From: Flavobacteriales bacterium
Lineage (GTDB): Bacteria > Bacteroidota > Bacteroidia > Flavobacteriales_F > PHOS-HE28
DNA length: 64,000 bases
Assembly: GCA_016705545.1 (NCBI GenBank)
Contig: JADIYA010000012.1
Location: 1-64,000, forward strand
Direction of reading: 5' to 3'
Shown: positions 9,266 through 19,914 of the stretch, in pieces
How the letters are laid out: each line of letters starts with the position of its first letter
Position numbering within the stretch: the first letter of the stretch is position 1
The notes under the pieces: model-generated
Database searches by the model: none
Seen by the model: only the letters and a program-made list of their open reading frames with translations
What the model was told of the DNA's origin: nothing
Program-made: the position numbers and the translations under genes

Positions 9266-9874
9266 ATGCCACATCAACTCCCCGCACTCCCCTACGCCAC
9301 CAACGCATTGGAACCGCACATCGATGCGCGCACCATGGAAATCCACCACGGCAAGCACCATCAAGCCTATGTCACCAACCTGAACAAGGCCATTGAAGGC
9401 ACCCCCTTGGATGGCCAACCCATCGAGGCCCTCATGGCCAGTCTCGATATGGCCAACATGCCCGTGCGCAACAACGGTGGCGGCCACTACAACCACAGCC
9501 TTTTCTGGTCGCTCATGGCCCCGAATTCAGGCGGCACTCCGTCCGGTGAGCTGGCCGAAGCCATCACCCGCGATTTCGGGTCCTTCGACGCCTTCAAAGA
9601 GAAGTTCGCGGCCGCTGGCGCCACCCGCTTCGGTAGTGGCTGGGCCTGGCTCTGCGTTCAGAAAGGCGGCAAGCTCGAAGTGTGCTCTACGCCCAACCAG
9701 GATAACCCGCTCATGCCCAATACCGGCTGCGGCGGCACCCCGGTGCTGGCACTCGATGTATGGGAGCACGCCTACTACCTCCACTACCAGAACCGTCGAC
9801 CGGATTATATCGCTGCCTTCTGGAACGTGGTGAACTGGGCCGAAGTAGCACGGCGCTTTGCCGAAGGTAAATAA
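9266..9874 (+). CDS. sodA: Superoxide dismutase, Mn-type
   Basis: Cytoplasmic Fe/Mn superoxide dismutase, 202 aa, no signal peptide. Metal ligands are visible in HHGKHHQAYV, GGGHYNHSLFW and DVWEHAYYLHY (Asp and His). The Gly-Gly before HxNH and the Gln in STPNQDNPLMP are Mn-SOD signatures; Fe enzymes carry a Gln in the first site and Ala in the second. A TACCTTCG -7-like element at 9222-9229 precedes the start, and an 11-bp hairpin follows the stop. Confidence 0.95.
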   Translation: MPHQLPALPYATNALEPHIDARTMEIHHGKHHQAYVTNLNKAIEGTPLDGQPIEALMASLDMANMPVRNNGGGHYNHSLFWSLMAPNSGGTPSGELAEAITRDFGSFDAFKEKFAAAGATRFGSGWAWLCVQKGGKLEVCSTPNQDNPLMPNTGCGGTPVLALDVWEHAYYLHYQNRRPDYIAAFWNVVNWAEVARRFAEGK

Positions 9875-9893
9875 GCAACACCCTGAATTCAGG

Positions 9894-9924
9894 CACAGCG
9901 CCAGGGCAATGCTCTGGCGCTGTG
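9894..9924. terminator. Hairpin after sodA
   Basis: A perfect 11-bp stem (CACAGCGCCAG with CTGGCGCTGTG) and a 9-nt loop start 20 nt past the sodA stop. No long T-run follows, so Rho-independent termination is likely but not certain. Confidence 0.65.
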
Positions 9925-9948
9925 CATTCAAGGTCTTGCGCGGCCGTC

Positions 9949-9956
9949 TACTTTTG
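9949..9956 (+). promoter_or_regulatory. -7 element TACTTTTG abutting the TM2 gene start
   Basis: An exact TAnnTTTG match lies 4 nt before the ATG at 9961. If used, transcription would begin at or next to the start codon, giving a leaderless mRNA. No clear -33 TTG is seen at the right spacing. Confidence 0.5.
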
Positions 9957-9960
9957 AGCC

Positions 9961-10350
9961 ATGTGGTTCCGCGCAATCGGAGGGATGGCTTTGGCGCTGA
10001 GCGTGTCCCACGGCGCTGCTATGGGGCCCTTCAGAGCGGATAGCGTGCAGGCCCTGAGCGATCCGGGCCTACTGCCTGTAGAGATCAATCAACCCCTGGC
10101 GCTGCAGGAGAATCACCGCGGCGTGGCCATTGCCTTGGCCGTGCTATTGGGCCCATTCGGAGCACACCGCTTGTACTTGGGCACCACGCCCAAAGTGGCC
10201 ATCGCCTATGGCCTCACATTCGGCGGTTTCGGGGTGGTGGCACTCATCGATCTCGTTCACCTGATCGCGTCGAAGGACCTCGAGCGCTTCCGCGATTGCG
10301 ACCGGATCCTGATGTGGGCCGGGTCGGAAATGCCGGTCAGCGGCCCTTGA
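9961..10350 (+). CDS. TM2 domain-containing membrane protein
   Basis: A 129-aa protein with an N-terminal signal-like segment and a TM2 domain. The first helix covers about residues 54-70 and carries LLGPFGAHRLYLG. A turn with TTPKVAIAYG follows, and the second helix (GFGVVALIDLVHLI) is followed by a charged tail. TM2 proteins are two-helix membrane proteins of unknown biochemical role. It converges tail to tail with the acyltransferase gene with no spacer. Confidence 0.85.
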   Translation: MWFRAIGGMALALSVSHGAAMGPFRADSVQALSDPGLLPVEINQPLALQENHRGVAIALAVLLGPFGAHRLYLGTTPKVAIAYGLTFGGFGVVALIDLVHLIASKDLERFRDCDRILMWAGSEMPVSGP

Positions 10351-11493
10351 TCAACGGGCAGCGCCAGTAGCGGGTGCGCCGCGAAGCCGTGCCCACCACC
10401 GCTTGTGCCAATCGCGCTGCATGAAGGGCTTCTCGAACCAGAGGAAGAAGACCGCCGACACCCCGATGCAGGCGGCTAGCAGGATGGCCATCATGACGTA
10501 GTAGGTAGAGGTTTCGCCGCCGAACCACCCGCGATTCAGCAGCAACTTGCCCACGAAGCTCAGCAGGCCGAAATGGAGGAGGTAGATGCTATAGCACATG
10601 CCGCCGATGGTGGTCACCAGCCGATTGGTGAAGAAGCGGGGCAGTGCCCGGTGCACCAACACGAGGTAGAAGAACAAGAACAGGTTCAAGTGCTCCAGGA
10701 CGTACCACGCGAAGGTGCCGCTGCGATCCTTGCCCACCATCGCGAACAGGACCCATATGCCCACGAATGAGATCGCAGCAAGCAGATCGCGCGCCCACGG
10801 TGATAGGGCCAGCACGGGTTTGCGCAGGGAGGCGAAGGCCAGTACATAACCCAAGGCGAAGTAGGAGCCGACCGAGAGCAAACACAGCACTTCTGGCTTG
10901 AACCACTTCTGCACAACGAGCGCAACGAACAACAAGCCGATGTACACCACCAATTGCCAGGGCTTGTTGCGGAGCCATAGCCCAAGGAGCGGGCACAGCA
11001 GGTAGAACTGCACTTCAATCTCAAGCGACCAGGTGATTCCATTCACCAAGGGCAGGTCATCTGGCGTGAAAATGTTATTCAGGTAAACCAACGAGCTCAG
11101 CAATTCCGGCGCGATTTCCTGCCAGCTGTAGCGCCCTGTGATGTACAGGAGCGCTGCGAAGCCAAGCGTGGTGATGATGTACGGAGGCTCCAAGCGCGTG
11201 AGCCTTCTGAGGATGTACGTGCGGTAACTGAACTTCCCGCCCTGCAGCAAGGGAAGCGAGAGGATGTAGCCGCTGATCACGAAGAAGATGTCGACCCCGT
11301 ATCCGCCGAGCCTCAGCACCGGGTCGAGCAACGCCAAACCGGCCACTGATCCAGGATCCCCGATGCGCATCCAATGCACCAGCCACATGTGGGCATGCAA
11401 CAGGAGCACGCTCGAGATGGCGATGAAGCGCAGCCCATCAATCTCGGGCACGTAGCTGCCCGAAGAGGTGATGCGGCGGAAACGGTCGAGCAT
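10351..11493 (-). CDS. Acyltransferase family 3 (OafA/YrhL-like) membrane protein
   Basis: Integral membrane O-acyltransferase (Acyl_transf_3), probably acetylating a cell-surface glycan; the substrate is unknown. The diagnostic start YVPEIDGLRFIAI is followed by LLLHAH (catalytic His region) and about ten hydrophobic segments. The ATG at 11493 gives the usual short N-terminus (MLDRFRRITSSGS). A TTG at 11532 would add 13 residues and overlap glmS by 8 nt. It lies downstream of glmS on the same strand, so it may ride on that transcript. Confidence 0.9.
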   Translation of the reverse strand: MLDRFRRITSSGSYVPEIDGLRFIAISSVLLLHAHMWLVHWMRIGDPGSVAGLALLDPVLRLGGYGVDIFFVISGYILSLPLLQGGKFSYRTYILRRLTRLEPPYIITTLGFAALLYITGRYSWQEIAPELLSSLVYLNNIFTPDDLPLVNGITWSLEIEVQFYLLCPLLGLWLRNKPWQLVVYIGLLFVALVVQKWFKPEVLCLLSVGSYFALGYVLAFASLRKPVLALSPWARDLLAAISFVGIWVLFAMVGKDRSGTFAWYVLEHLNLFLFFYLVLVHRALPRFFTNRLVTTIGGMCYSIYLLHFGLLSFVGKLLLNRGWFGGETSTYYVMMAILLAACIGVSAVFFLWFEKPFMQRDWHKRWWARLRGAPATGAAR

Positions 11494-11524
11494 GCTGGCT
11501 TTCACCGGCCCGGCCGGCGAAGGC

Positions 11525-13369
<1,845 letters not shown>

Positions 13370-13375
13370 GGCGCT

Positions 13376-14728
13376 TCAATATGAAGTGAACGTGAGCCGA
13401 AGACGCATGGGGCTGCTCAGGGCTGCCGGCCCTTTCAGCGCGACACGGTTGGCGGTGATGCCGCCGCTTCCCGCAACCAGTTCCAAGGTGGGGTCGGCCT
13501 GCTCGCCGGTAATCACGCGCTGCGCAAAGCGGGTGATGTTGAAGCGGTACTCGCCTTCCGTCGACCGGTAACTTCCGTCCAAAGCCCCGATCCCTCCGAT
13601 CAAGTCGGGCAGGAATGCCTCCTGGCCGCTTTCATTCCTGCGGAAGGGCACCAGGAGCGCCGGTGGCGGATAGTACGGGTACGTGGTTCCATCGATGGTG
13701 AGCACCAATTCAGCCTTTGCGAGCACTTTCGATTGGCCGCGATACTCAGCCAACGACGGCATGCGGATCACGGTTCGCAGTCCGGCCAGGGCCTGTACGT
13801 ACACCACCTCAGCCGGACTGGTGGTGTCGACCATCGCAAGGGCCACCTCATTGCCGGTTGCTTGCGAGAGGTCGTGCTCCACCGTGGAGTAGCGCACTGC
13901 ATTGCTATTGATCGGGAAGTCAAGCGCTCGCGTGACATCAGGCGTCGTGCTGTTCGTATCGCGGTAGTAGAGCGTGAGTTTACTCGGAGTGCTGAGCAGG
14001 TTGAAATAGAGCAGCCCGCCTTGGAAAGGAGCCTGTCCATCGTTGGCCACGGTTATGTAAACGCCCGGGAAGAAATCGAGGAATGCGTCGTTCGATGAGA
14101 GATCGCTTGTACCGAAAGCATCAATGAACCTCTGGGCCGTGGCATCGCTGAGGCGCAGGCGAAGCTGGGGCAGCACGCTATCACCCATGATGAACTGCTT
14201 TCGCAGCGGCTCCGGCTTCACGCGGCCACGGCCTTCTAGCAGGTCCGGGCCGGTGATAAGGGGCATACGATTGCTCCGGTAGATGGAATCGATGGAGAGC
14301 CGTTCGTCGAGCTCATGCACTCGGAACTCCTGCGCATCCATGTTCCCATAGCCATAAGTGGCTCCGTCAAAAGCAAGGGCGAGGACAATGCTATCGGCAA
14401 TGAGCCCTGCGGTGTCCTGGCCTGAATCGATATTCGAAGGACCGAGCCGCATTTGCGTAACGATGCCTGCCCGGGTGAGCCCGAAGCGCGGATCGAGGAA
14501 CGACCCTAGCACCTGGCGCGAGAGGGAACTCGATCGGAAGTTGGAATCAGCGCGCGTGAATGCGTGTAGCTGAACCGTATCGACCACAACACCCAGCGGA
14601 TCACCGGGCAGCAGGCCATTGCCCAGATCGGCGTCCGGTTTCCGGCATCCGCCGGTTACCAGCAGCATCAGCAGCACCAGAGGCCAGAGTGGTCGGTATC
14701 GAGCCAGCATGTAGCGATGGCCAGTCAC
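13376..14728 (-). CDS. DUF4270 family lipoprotein
   Basis: A 450-aa exported lipoprotein of the Bacteroidota DUF4270 family, function unknown. The signal is PLWPLVLLMLLVTGGC with a lipobox Cys. The mature protein is beta-rich with no recognisable enzyme motif. GTG at 14728 overlaps the upstream stop (GTGA) and would couple translation; the in-frame ATG at 14710 gives an equally good signal peptide. The glycogen-synthase-like and glmS genes flank it. Confidence 0.85.
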   Translation of the reverse strand: MTGHRYMLARYRPLWPLVLLMLLVTGGCRKPDADLGNGLLPGDPLGVVVDTVQLHAFTRADSNFRSSSLSRQVLGSFLDPRFGLTRAGIVTQMRLGPSNIDSGQDTAGLIADSIVLALAFDGATYGYGNMDAQEFRVHELDERLSIDSIYRSNRMPLITGPDLLEGRGRVKPEPLRKQFIMGDSVLPQLRLRLSDATAQRFIDAFGTSDLSSNDAFLDFFPGVYITVANDGQAPFQGGLLYFNLLSTPSKLTLYYRDTNSTTPDVTRALDFPINSNAVRYSTVEHDLSQATGNEVALAMVDTTSPAEVVYVQALAGLRTVIRMPSLAEYRGQSKVLAKAELVLTIDGTTYPYYPPPALLVPFRRNESGQEAFLPDLIGGIGALDGSYRSTEGEYRFNITRFAQRVITGEQADPTLELVAGSGGITANRVALKGPAALSSPMRLRLTFTSY

Positions 14729-15549
14729 ACGAGCGCGGCCTCGAGCACGGTGCTATAGAACTCCAAATGGCCATCGAGCAACTCAGGGCCTTGCGAATAG
14801 CTCAAGGTTGGCTTGCCTTCCGCCTTGATAGCGGATTCCAAGCCTTTGCTCAGTTTCGGGCTTCCCTTCACTACGGCATCGCAGAAGCCCATGCTGAACT
14901 TGTACAGATCATCAGTAGTGGGCTTCGCCAGTCCTTTGAGCAACTCTTTGTCGAAGCCCTCCAAGGAGAGCTTCTTCGCAAGATCCTTATCCATGGGCTC
15001 AGCCTTCTGGTCGTAAACGCTCATGACCAGCTTGGCATTCTCGAAGTGCGGGTCGTCGGTATAGAAATGCTTGATATACAGAGGCACCAAGCCCGCCATC
15101 CAACCATGGCAATGGATGATGTCTGGCACCCAGCCAAGCTTCCGTACGGTCTCGAGCACGCCCCGACCGAAGAAGAGTGCACGCTCATCGTTGTCCGGGT
15201 AAAAAATGCCATCGAGGTCGTGCGTGTCGGATTTGCGCTTGAAGAACTCCTCATTATCAATGAAGTACACCTGCATCCGCGCGCTGGGCACGCTGGCCAC
15301 TTTGATCAGCAAGGCGTGGTCCGTGTCATTGATGATCAAGTTCATCCCGCTCAGGCGAATCACCTCATGGAGCTGGTGCCGGCGTTCGTTGATGCAGCCC
15401 CACTTCGGCATGAACACCCGGATCTCATTGCCACGATCCAAAGTGCCCTGGGGCAAGGAACGCGACACTTTGGCCATCTCCTCGGGTATGTCCATGAAGG
15501 GCGAAATGGACTGGGAGATGGTCAGGACCTTCACGTTCTTCAAGCTCAT
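14725..15549 (-). CDS. Short glycogen/starch synthase-like protein (GT5 N-terminal domain only)
   Basis: A 274-aa protein resembling the N-terminal Rossmann half of ADP-glucose-type glycogen synthases: KVLTISQSISPFM, PEEMAKVSRSLP, RVFMPKWG, and WVPDIIHCHGWMAGLVPLYIK. Full glycogen synthases have about 480 aa; the C-terminal GT-B half with the nucleotide-sugar site is missing, and the frame closes cleanly, so this is not a local frameshift. The equivalent short form occurs in other Flavobacteriia beside DUF4270 and glmS (from memory). Synthase activity is doubtful. Confidence 0.8.
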   Translation of the reverse strand: MSLKNVKVLTISQSISPFMDIPEEMAKVSRSLPQGTLDRGNEIRVFMPKWGCINERRHQLHEVIRLSGMNLIINDTDHALLIKVASVPSARMQVYFIDNEEFFKRKSDTHDLDGIFYPDNDERALFFGRGVLETVRKLGWVPDIIHCHGWMAGLVPLYIKHFYTDDPHFENAKLVMSVYDQKAEPMDKDLAKKLSLEGFDKELLKGLAKPTTDDLYKFSMGFCDAVVKGSPKLSKGLESAIKAEGKPTLSYSQGPELLDGHLEFYSTVLEAALV

Positions 15550-15574
15550 GCGGGGGGATGATGAATCGGGACCG

Positions 15575-15605
15575 CAAAAATATAGACTTTGCGGGCGGTC
15601 TTCAA
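15575..15605 (-). promoter_or_regulatory. Promoter for the glycogen-synthase-like operon
   Basis: On the minus strand, TTG (15605-15603), a 20-nt spacer and TATTTTTG (15582-15575) match the Bacteroidota consensus. It probably drives the leftward run through DUF4270, glmS and the acyltransferase. A TAGACTTTG on the plus strand at 15583-15591 could serve panC in the opposite direction, but has one base too many. Confidence 0.6.
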
Positions 15606-15642
15606 CGTGCCGCTAGCTTGGTCAAGTAATAAAGAACGCGAG

Positions 15643-16491
15643 ATGCAGCTCATTCAGGATCCATTTGAGATGACATCTTGGTCTGCAGCCCAACGACGGC
15701 AAGGCCTCCGGATAGGCTTTGTCCCGACCATGGGGGCCTTGCATGCTGGCCATTTGGACCTAGTCGGCCGAGCCTTGGCTCAGTTCGACGTTGTAGCCAC
15801 GAGCATTTTCGTTAATCCCCTGCAATTCAACGACCCACAGGATTTTTCAAGCTATCCGCTCAGGCCCGAGGAAGACCGGGGCCTGCTCGAAGGCGCTGGT
15901 TGCAACGTGCTCTTCGCTCCTACCCAGGATCTGCTATTCGCTCACCATCACCAGAAGGATTATGAGCTGGGCGGCCTTGATTCCCATTGGGAAGGACCTC
16001 AGCGACCGGGCCACTTTCAAGGAGTTGTGAACGTGGTTGACCGGCTTTTCGGCTGCGTAAGGCCCGATGGCGCTTGTTTCGGCATGAAGGATCGGCAGCA
16101 ACTAGCTATAATTCAATGGGTTACGAAGAATTTGAGGTGGCCCATTGACATCATTCCCTGCCCCACGGTGCGCGAACCTGATGGGTTGGCCATGAGCTCA
16201 AGGAACATCAAACTTAGCCCTTCTCAAAGAACGGCAGCTCCCGCATTGTACCGTGCATTGAAGGCTATTGAGGTCAACTCCAATGACATGCCTCTGGGCG
16301 AGTGCATGCACTTAGGCCGACTAGAACTCGATAAGGAACCGGGTATCAGGTTGGAATACCTGGGAATCGCTGATGCCGAGACCATGCAGCCATGTGCCGC
16401 TTGGCCGGATCACGGGGAGGTTATTGCTATGATTGCCGCCCAACTTGGCACTGTGAGGCTAATCGACAATTTGACCATTCGAAGGGGCTGA
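15643..16491 (+). CDS. panC: Pantothenate synthetase (pantoate--beta-alanine ligase)
   Basis: Joins pantoate to beta-alanine using ATP in pantothenate synthesis. The protein has 282 aa from the ATG at 15643 (MQLIQDP); an upstream extension to 15589 has no similarity. Motifs are GFVPTMGALHAGHLDL (nucleotide-binding HxGH), FVNPLQFN, FGMKDRQQLAIIQ and the KMSKS-like AMSSRN. It opens a rightward cluster with panD, whose product supplies beta-alanine. Confidence 0.96.
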   Translation: MQLIQDPFEMTSWSAAQRRQGLRIGFVPTMGALHAGHLDLVGRALAQFDVVATSIFVNPLQFNDPQDFSSYPLRPEEDRGLLEGAGCNVLFAPTQDLLFAHHHQKDYELGGLDSHWEGPQRPGHFQGVVNVVDRLFGCVRPDGACFGMKDRQQLAIIQWVTKNLRWPIDIIPCPTVREPDGLAMSSRNIKLSPSQRTAAPALYRALKAIEVNSNDMPLGECMHLGRLELDKEPGIRLEYLGIADAETMQPCAAWPDHGEVIAMIAAQLGTVRLIDNLTIRRG

Positions 16492-16523
16492 TCAGATCCA
16501 TTGGGGGCTGGTAACTTCGCCGC

Positions 16524-16537
16524 CCCTTGGCCAAGGG
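16524..16537. promoter_or_regulatory. 14-bp palindrome upstream of panD
   Basis: CCCTTGGCCAAGGG is a perfect palindrome 24 nt before the panD start and 4 nt after a -7-like TAACTTCG (16512-16519). It could be an operator or a small 5'-UTR hairpin; neither is established. Confidence 0.4.
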
Positions 16538-16561
16538 CATACCCCCGCGCCATGCCCTACC

Positions 16562-16915
16562 ATGACCATTGAAGTGCTCCGTGCCAAGCTGCACCGCGTG
16601 CGCATCACGGAAGCCGACGTGAATTACATCGGCAGCATCACCATCGACGAGGACCTGATAGATGCGGTCGGTTTCATCGAAGGTGAAAAAGTGCAAGTGC
16701 TCAACGTGAATAATGGCGAGCGGCTCGAGACATATGTGATCAAAGGCGTGCGCGGCAGCGGTGCCGTTTGCCTCAATGGCCCGGCCGCCCTCAGGGCCAG
16801 CGTCGGCGACGTGGTCATTGTGGTGGCCTACGCGCGAATGACCATTGATGAGGCACGCGCCTACCGCCCTACCGTGGTATTCCCTGACGAAACCACCAAC
16901 CGACTCCGCGGGTGA
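16562..16915 (+). CDS. panD: Aspartate 1-decarboxylase proenzyme
   Basis: Makes beta-alanine from aspartate for pantothenate. The protein has 117 aa. The self-cleavage site Gly24-Ser25 lies in YIGSITID, yielding the pyruvoyl cofactor. Catalytic and structural motifs DLIDAVGF, EKVQVLNVNNGER and GSGAVCLNGPAA follow the family. The next gene overlaps its stop by 4 nt. Confidence 0.96.
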   Translation: MTIEVLRAKLHRVRITEADVNYIGSITIDEDLIDAVGFIEGEKVQVLNVNNGERLETYVIKGVRGSGAVCLNGPAALRASVGDVVIVVAYARMTIDEARAYRPTVVFPDETTNRLRG

Positions 16916-17937
16916 AGCGAGCGGCTTTGAACGCATTGAAGCTGGGCCTCCCCCTGGCCGCAGGGGCATGGCTGGTTTACAAACCATATAGCGCGCTCAC
17001 CCCGGAGCAACGCGAGGAACTATTCGCTGCCTTCGGCCAAGCCAACTTGCTCTGGCTCACCTTGGCCATTGCGGTGGGCTGGTTGGCCCATGTGAGCCGC
17101 GCATGGCGATGGCGCTACCTCCTGGAGCCGATCGGCTACCGACCCGGATTCTGGAATTGCTACCACGGGGTGATGGCCGGCTACTTCATGAACATGTTCA
17201 TTCCCCGGGCTGGCGAGGCGAGCCGTGCGGCCCTGCTCTACCGGGTTGAACGCGTGCCTTTCGAGAAGGGCTTCGGAACGGTGATGGCCGAACGCGTGGT
17301 GGATATGGCCGTGCTCCTGGGCATCGCAGGCGTTGCCATGGTCATGCAGCTCGATAAGCTCGACCTGTTCAAGGCCCAGATTGCCCGGTTCCGCAGTGAG
17401 CAGGGCTCGGCTGATTCCGTTGGAAGCGGCTTCCCATGGGCCTGGCTCCTGGGTGCTTTGTTCGTGATCGGCGCTGCCGTCGCGGCCTACCTCGTGTTCA
17501 CCCGGCCTGCGCTGCGCGCACGACTCATGGATGCCCTTCGCGGATTCATGCAGGGCTTGCAAACCGTTCTGCGTACACGGAAGAAGGGCCTCTTCGTCGC
17601 GCACACTGTTTTGATCTGGGCCTGCTACCTGGGCATGTTCCAAGTGGGCTTCTACTGCTTGCCGGGCATGGACCAGGTTCCATTCGCAGCCATCCTCGCA
17701 GGCTTCATCGCAGGCGCCATCGGCATTGTGCTGGTCCAAGGAGGCATCGGCGTTTATCCAGCCTTCGTGGCGCTGATCGTGGGCGTGTACATGGTCCCAC
17801 CCGAAGGCGGTGGCCTGCTCCGGCCCGATGCACTGGCCATGGGCTGGCTGCTTTGGGCCGCGCAAACCCTGATGATCATCGTGCTCGGGGGCCTCTCTCT
17901 ACTTTTGGCTGCCTTGCAGAAACCGCCCGTACCATGA
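16912..17937 (+). CDS. YbhN/UPF0104 family (lysylphosphatidylglycerol synthase TM-like) membrane protein
   Basis: A 341-aa polytopic membrane protein with 7-8 predicted helices. It contains the LPG_synthase_TM signatures WLAHVSRAWRWRYLLEPIG, MAGYFMNMFIPRAGEASRAALLYR, GTVMAERVVDM and VQGGIGVYPAFVAL. Members are membrane proteins of poorly defined role, related to the flippase half of MprF. Translation starts at GTG 16912, overlapping the panD stop (GTGA), so the two are coupled. rfaE2 follows with an ATGA overlap. Confidence 0.88.
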   Translation: MKRAALNALKLGLPLAAGAWLVYKPYSALTPEQREELFAAFGQANLLWLTLAIAVGWLAHVSRAWRWRYLLEPIGYRPGFWNCYHGVMAGYFMNMFIPRAGEASRAALLYRVERVPFEKGFGTVMAERVVDMAVLLGIAGVAMVMQLDKLDLFKAQIARFRSEQGSADSVGSGFPWAWLLGALFVIGAAVAAYLVFTRPALRARLMDALRGFMQGLQTVLRTRKKGLFVAHTVLIWACYLGMFQVGFYCLPGMDQVPFAAILAGFIAGAIGIVLVQGGIGVYPAFVALIVGVYMVPPEGGGLLRPDALAMGWLLWAAQTLMIIVLGGLSLLLAALQKPPVP

Positions 17938-18437
17938 GCAATGAAGTCGCCAGCCCCGCCGCGGACAAGCGCGTCGTTGACCTTGTCAACCTGAAGCGAT
18001 TGTGCAACATCTGGCGCATGAAAGGCGACCGTGTGGTTTTCACCAACGGATGCTTCGACATCCTGCATCGCGGCCACGTTGAATACCTGCAGGAGGCCGC
18101 CGCGCTTGGCGATCGACTGGTGGTGGGTTTGAACAGCGATGCCAGCGTTCGCCGCCAAGGGAAAGGGCCCGAGCGGCCCATCAACGATGAACAGAGCCGA
18201 GCCAAAGTGCTGGCCGCGCTGCGCGGGATCGACGCCGTGATCATCTTCGACGATGACACGCCGCTGGGCCTCATCGAAGCCACCAGACCCGACGTGCTCG
18301 TTAAAGGCGGCGATTGGAGCGAGGATCGGATCGTCGGAGCCAAAGCGGTGAAGGCAGCGGGCGGCGAGGTGCGCAGCCTCAAACTCGTGGAGGGCTTCTC
18401 AACGACCGCTCTGGTGGAGCGCCTCCGACGTGGCTAA
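17934..18437 (+). CDS. rfaE2: D-glycero-beta-D-manno-heptose 1-phosphate adenylyltransferase
   Basis: A 167-aa nucleotidyltransferase making ADP-heptose for the LPS core; this is the C-terminal half of E. coli HldE as a separate protein. It shows FTNGCFDILHRGHVEYL (HxGH nucleotide site), GLNSDASVRRQGKGPERP and a C-terminal VEGFSTTALVERLR. The ATG at 17934 overlaps the YbhN stop. An open frame upstream to 17436 is a shadow. A separate heptose kinase is not in the window. Confidence 0.93.
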   Translation: MSNEVASPAADKRVVDLVNLKRLCNIWRMKGDRVVFTNGCFDILHRGHVEYLQEAAALGDRLVVGLNSDASVRRQGKGPERPINDEQSRAKVLAALRGIDAVIIFDDDTPLGLIEATRPDVLVKGGDWSEDRIVGAKAVKAAGGEVRSLKLVEGFSTTALVERLRRG

Positions 18438-19806
18438 GGTCCGCTCGCGCTATGTGTGCCAGAGCTGCGGGACCAGTTACCCGCAATGGCTGGGTCAATG
18501 CGGCCAATGCAAGGAATGGAACTCCCTCGTGGAGGAAGTAGTGGAGCGCGCGATTGAAAGAAGCGGGGCCCCCGCGAGCATCAAGGCACGTCAGCCCAAA
18601 CCGATCAGCATCGACGAGATCCCTTCGCAGGACGGCCCGCGCATGGCACTCAGCGACCGCGAACTGAGCCGCGTGCTCGGCGGCGGCATCGTACCGGGCA
18701 GCATCACCCTCATCGGCGGCGAACCGGGCATCGGCAAGAGCACCTTGCTCTTGCAGACGGCACTGCGCAACCCGCACCTGCGCGTGCTGTATGTATCCGG
18801 TGAAGAGAGCGAGCACCAGGTGAAGATGCGGGCGGAGCGGCTGGAGCAGGGATCCGGAAGGCCACCTGCTGCGAATTGCTACGTGCTCACGGAGACCAAT
18901 ACGCAGAACATCTTCAAGCACATCGAGGCGATGAAGCCTTCGCTCGTTGTGATCGATAGCGTGCAGACGTTGCATACAGCGGCCTTGGACGCAAGCCCCG
19001 GAAGCGTTGGCCAGGTGCGCGAATGCACCGCCGAGCTCATGCGCTTCGCGAAGGCGACCGGCACGCCCATGGTGCTCATCGGCCACATCACCAAGGATGG
19101 CTTCATCGCCGGGCCGAAGGTGCTTGAGCACATGGTTGATTGCGTGCTGCAATTCGAAGGCGACCGCGACCACGCTTACCGCTTGCTCCGCCCCCTGAAG
19201 AACCGTTTCGGCAGCACGAACGAATTGGGCATCTACGAGATGCGCGGCAGCGGACTGGCCGAAGTGGACGACCCCAGCCAAGTGCTGCTCGGTGACCGCA
19301 CCGAACGACCCAGCGGCGTGGTGGTGGCCGCTACGCTCGAAGGCATGCGACCTCTGCTGATCGAAGTGCAGGCTTTGGTGAGCAGCGCCGTGTACGGAAC
19401 ACCTCAGCGCAGCAGCACCGGTTTCGACCTGCGTCGCATGAACATGCTGCTGGCCGTGCTGGAGAAACGCTGCGGCTTCCGCCTCGGCGCCAAGGATGTC
19501 TTCCTCAACCTCGCCGGCGGTTTCCGGGTGGAAGAGCCCGCGATCGACCTGGCCGTGGTGTGCGCCGTGCTCAGCAGCAATGCTGACATCGCAGTGCCCA
19601 TGGATACGGCCTTCTGCGGCGAAGTCGGCCTTACCGGCGAGATCAGGCCGGTGACACGCGCCGAGCAGCGCATTGCAGAAGGGGCCAAGCTCGGTTTCGC
19701 CCGGATCTTCATTCCGCACGGCACCAAGGGCCTCGCGCCAATCAAATCCATCGAGGTGGTGATGGTGGCTCGCGTGGAACAGGTGCTCTCTCATCTCTTC
19801 GGTTGA
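18430..19806 (+). CDS. radA: DNA repair protein RadA
   Basis: RecA-like branch-migration ATPase acting in recombinational repair. The protein has 458 aa from the GTG at 18430, which overlaps the rfaE2 stop by 8 nt. It has an N-terminal zinc finger (CQSCGTSYPQWLGQCGQC), Walker A GEPGIGKSTLL, Walker B SLVVIDSVQT, the RadA motif KNRFGSTNELGIYEM and a C-terminal Lon-protease-like domain (LNLAGGFRVEEPAIDLAV). All core motifs are intact. Confidence 0.96.
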   Translation: MAKVRSRYVCQSCGTSYPQWLGQCGQCKEWNSLVEEVVERAIERSGAPASIKARQPKPISIDEIPSQDGPRMALSDRELSRVLGGGIVPGSITLIGGEPGIGKSTLLLQTALRNPHLRVLYVSGEESEHQVKMRAERLEQGSGRPPAANCYVLTETNTQNIFKHIEAMKPSLVVIDSVQTLHTAALDASPGSVGQVRECTAELMRFAKATGTPMVLIGHITKDGFIAGPKVLEHMVDCVLQFEGDRDHAYRLLRPLKNRFGSTNELGIYEMRGSGLAEVDDPSQVLLGDRTERPSGVVVAATLEGMRPLLIEVQALVSSAVYGTPQRSSTGFDLRRMNMLLAVLEKRCGFRLGAKDVFLNLAGGFRVEEPAIDLAVVCAVLSSNADIAVPMDTAFCGEVGLTGEIRPVTRAEQRIAEGAKLGFARIFIPHGTKGLAPIKSIEVVMVARVEQVLSHLFG

Positions 19807-19914
19807 TTTCCTCCTCGGGGCCAACCTTATCCGGACCCATACGTCATGGCACCGTCCCAAGCGAGAACCATCGCTTGGCAGTGATTCAAACCGTCCATCA
19901 GCTGAACGATTGCA

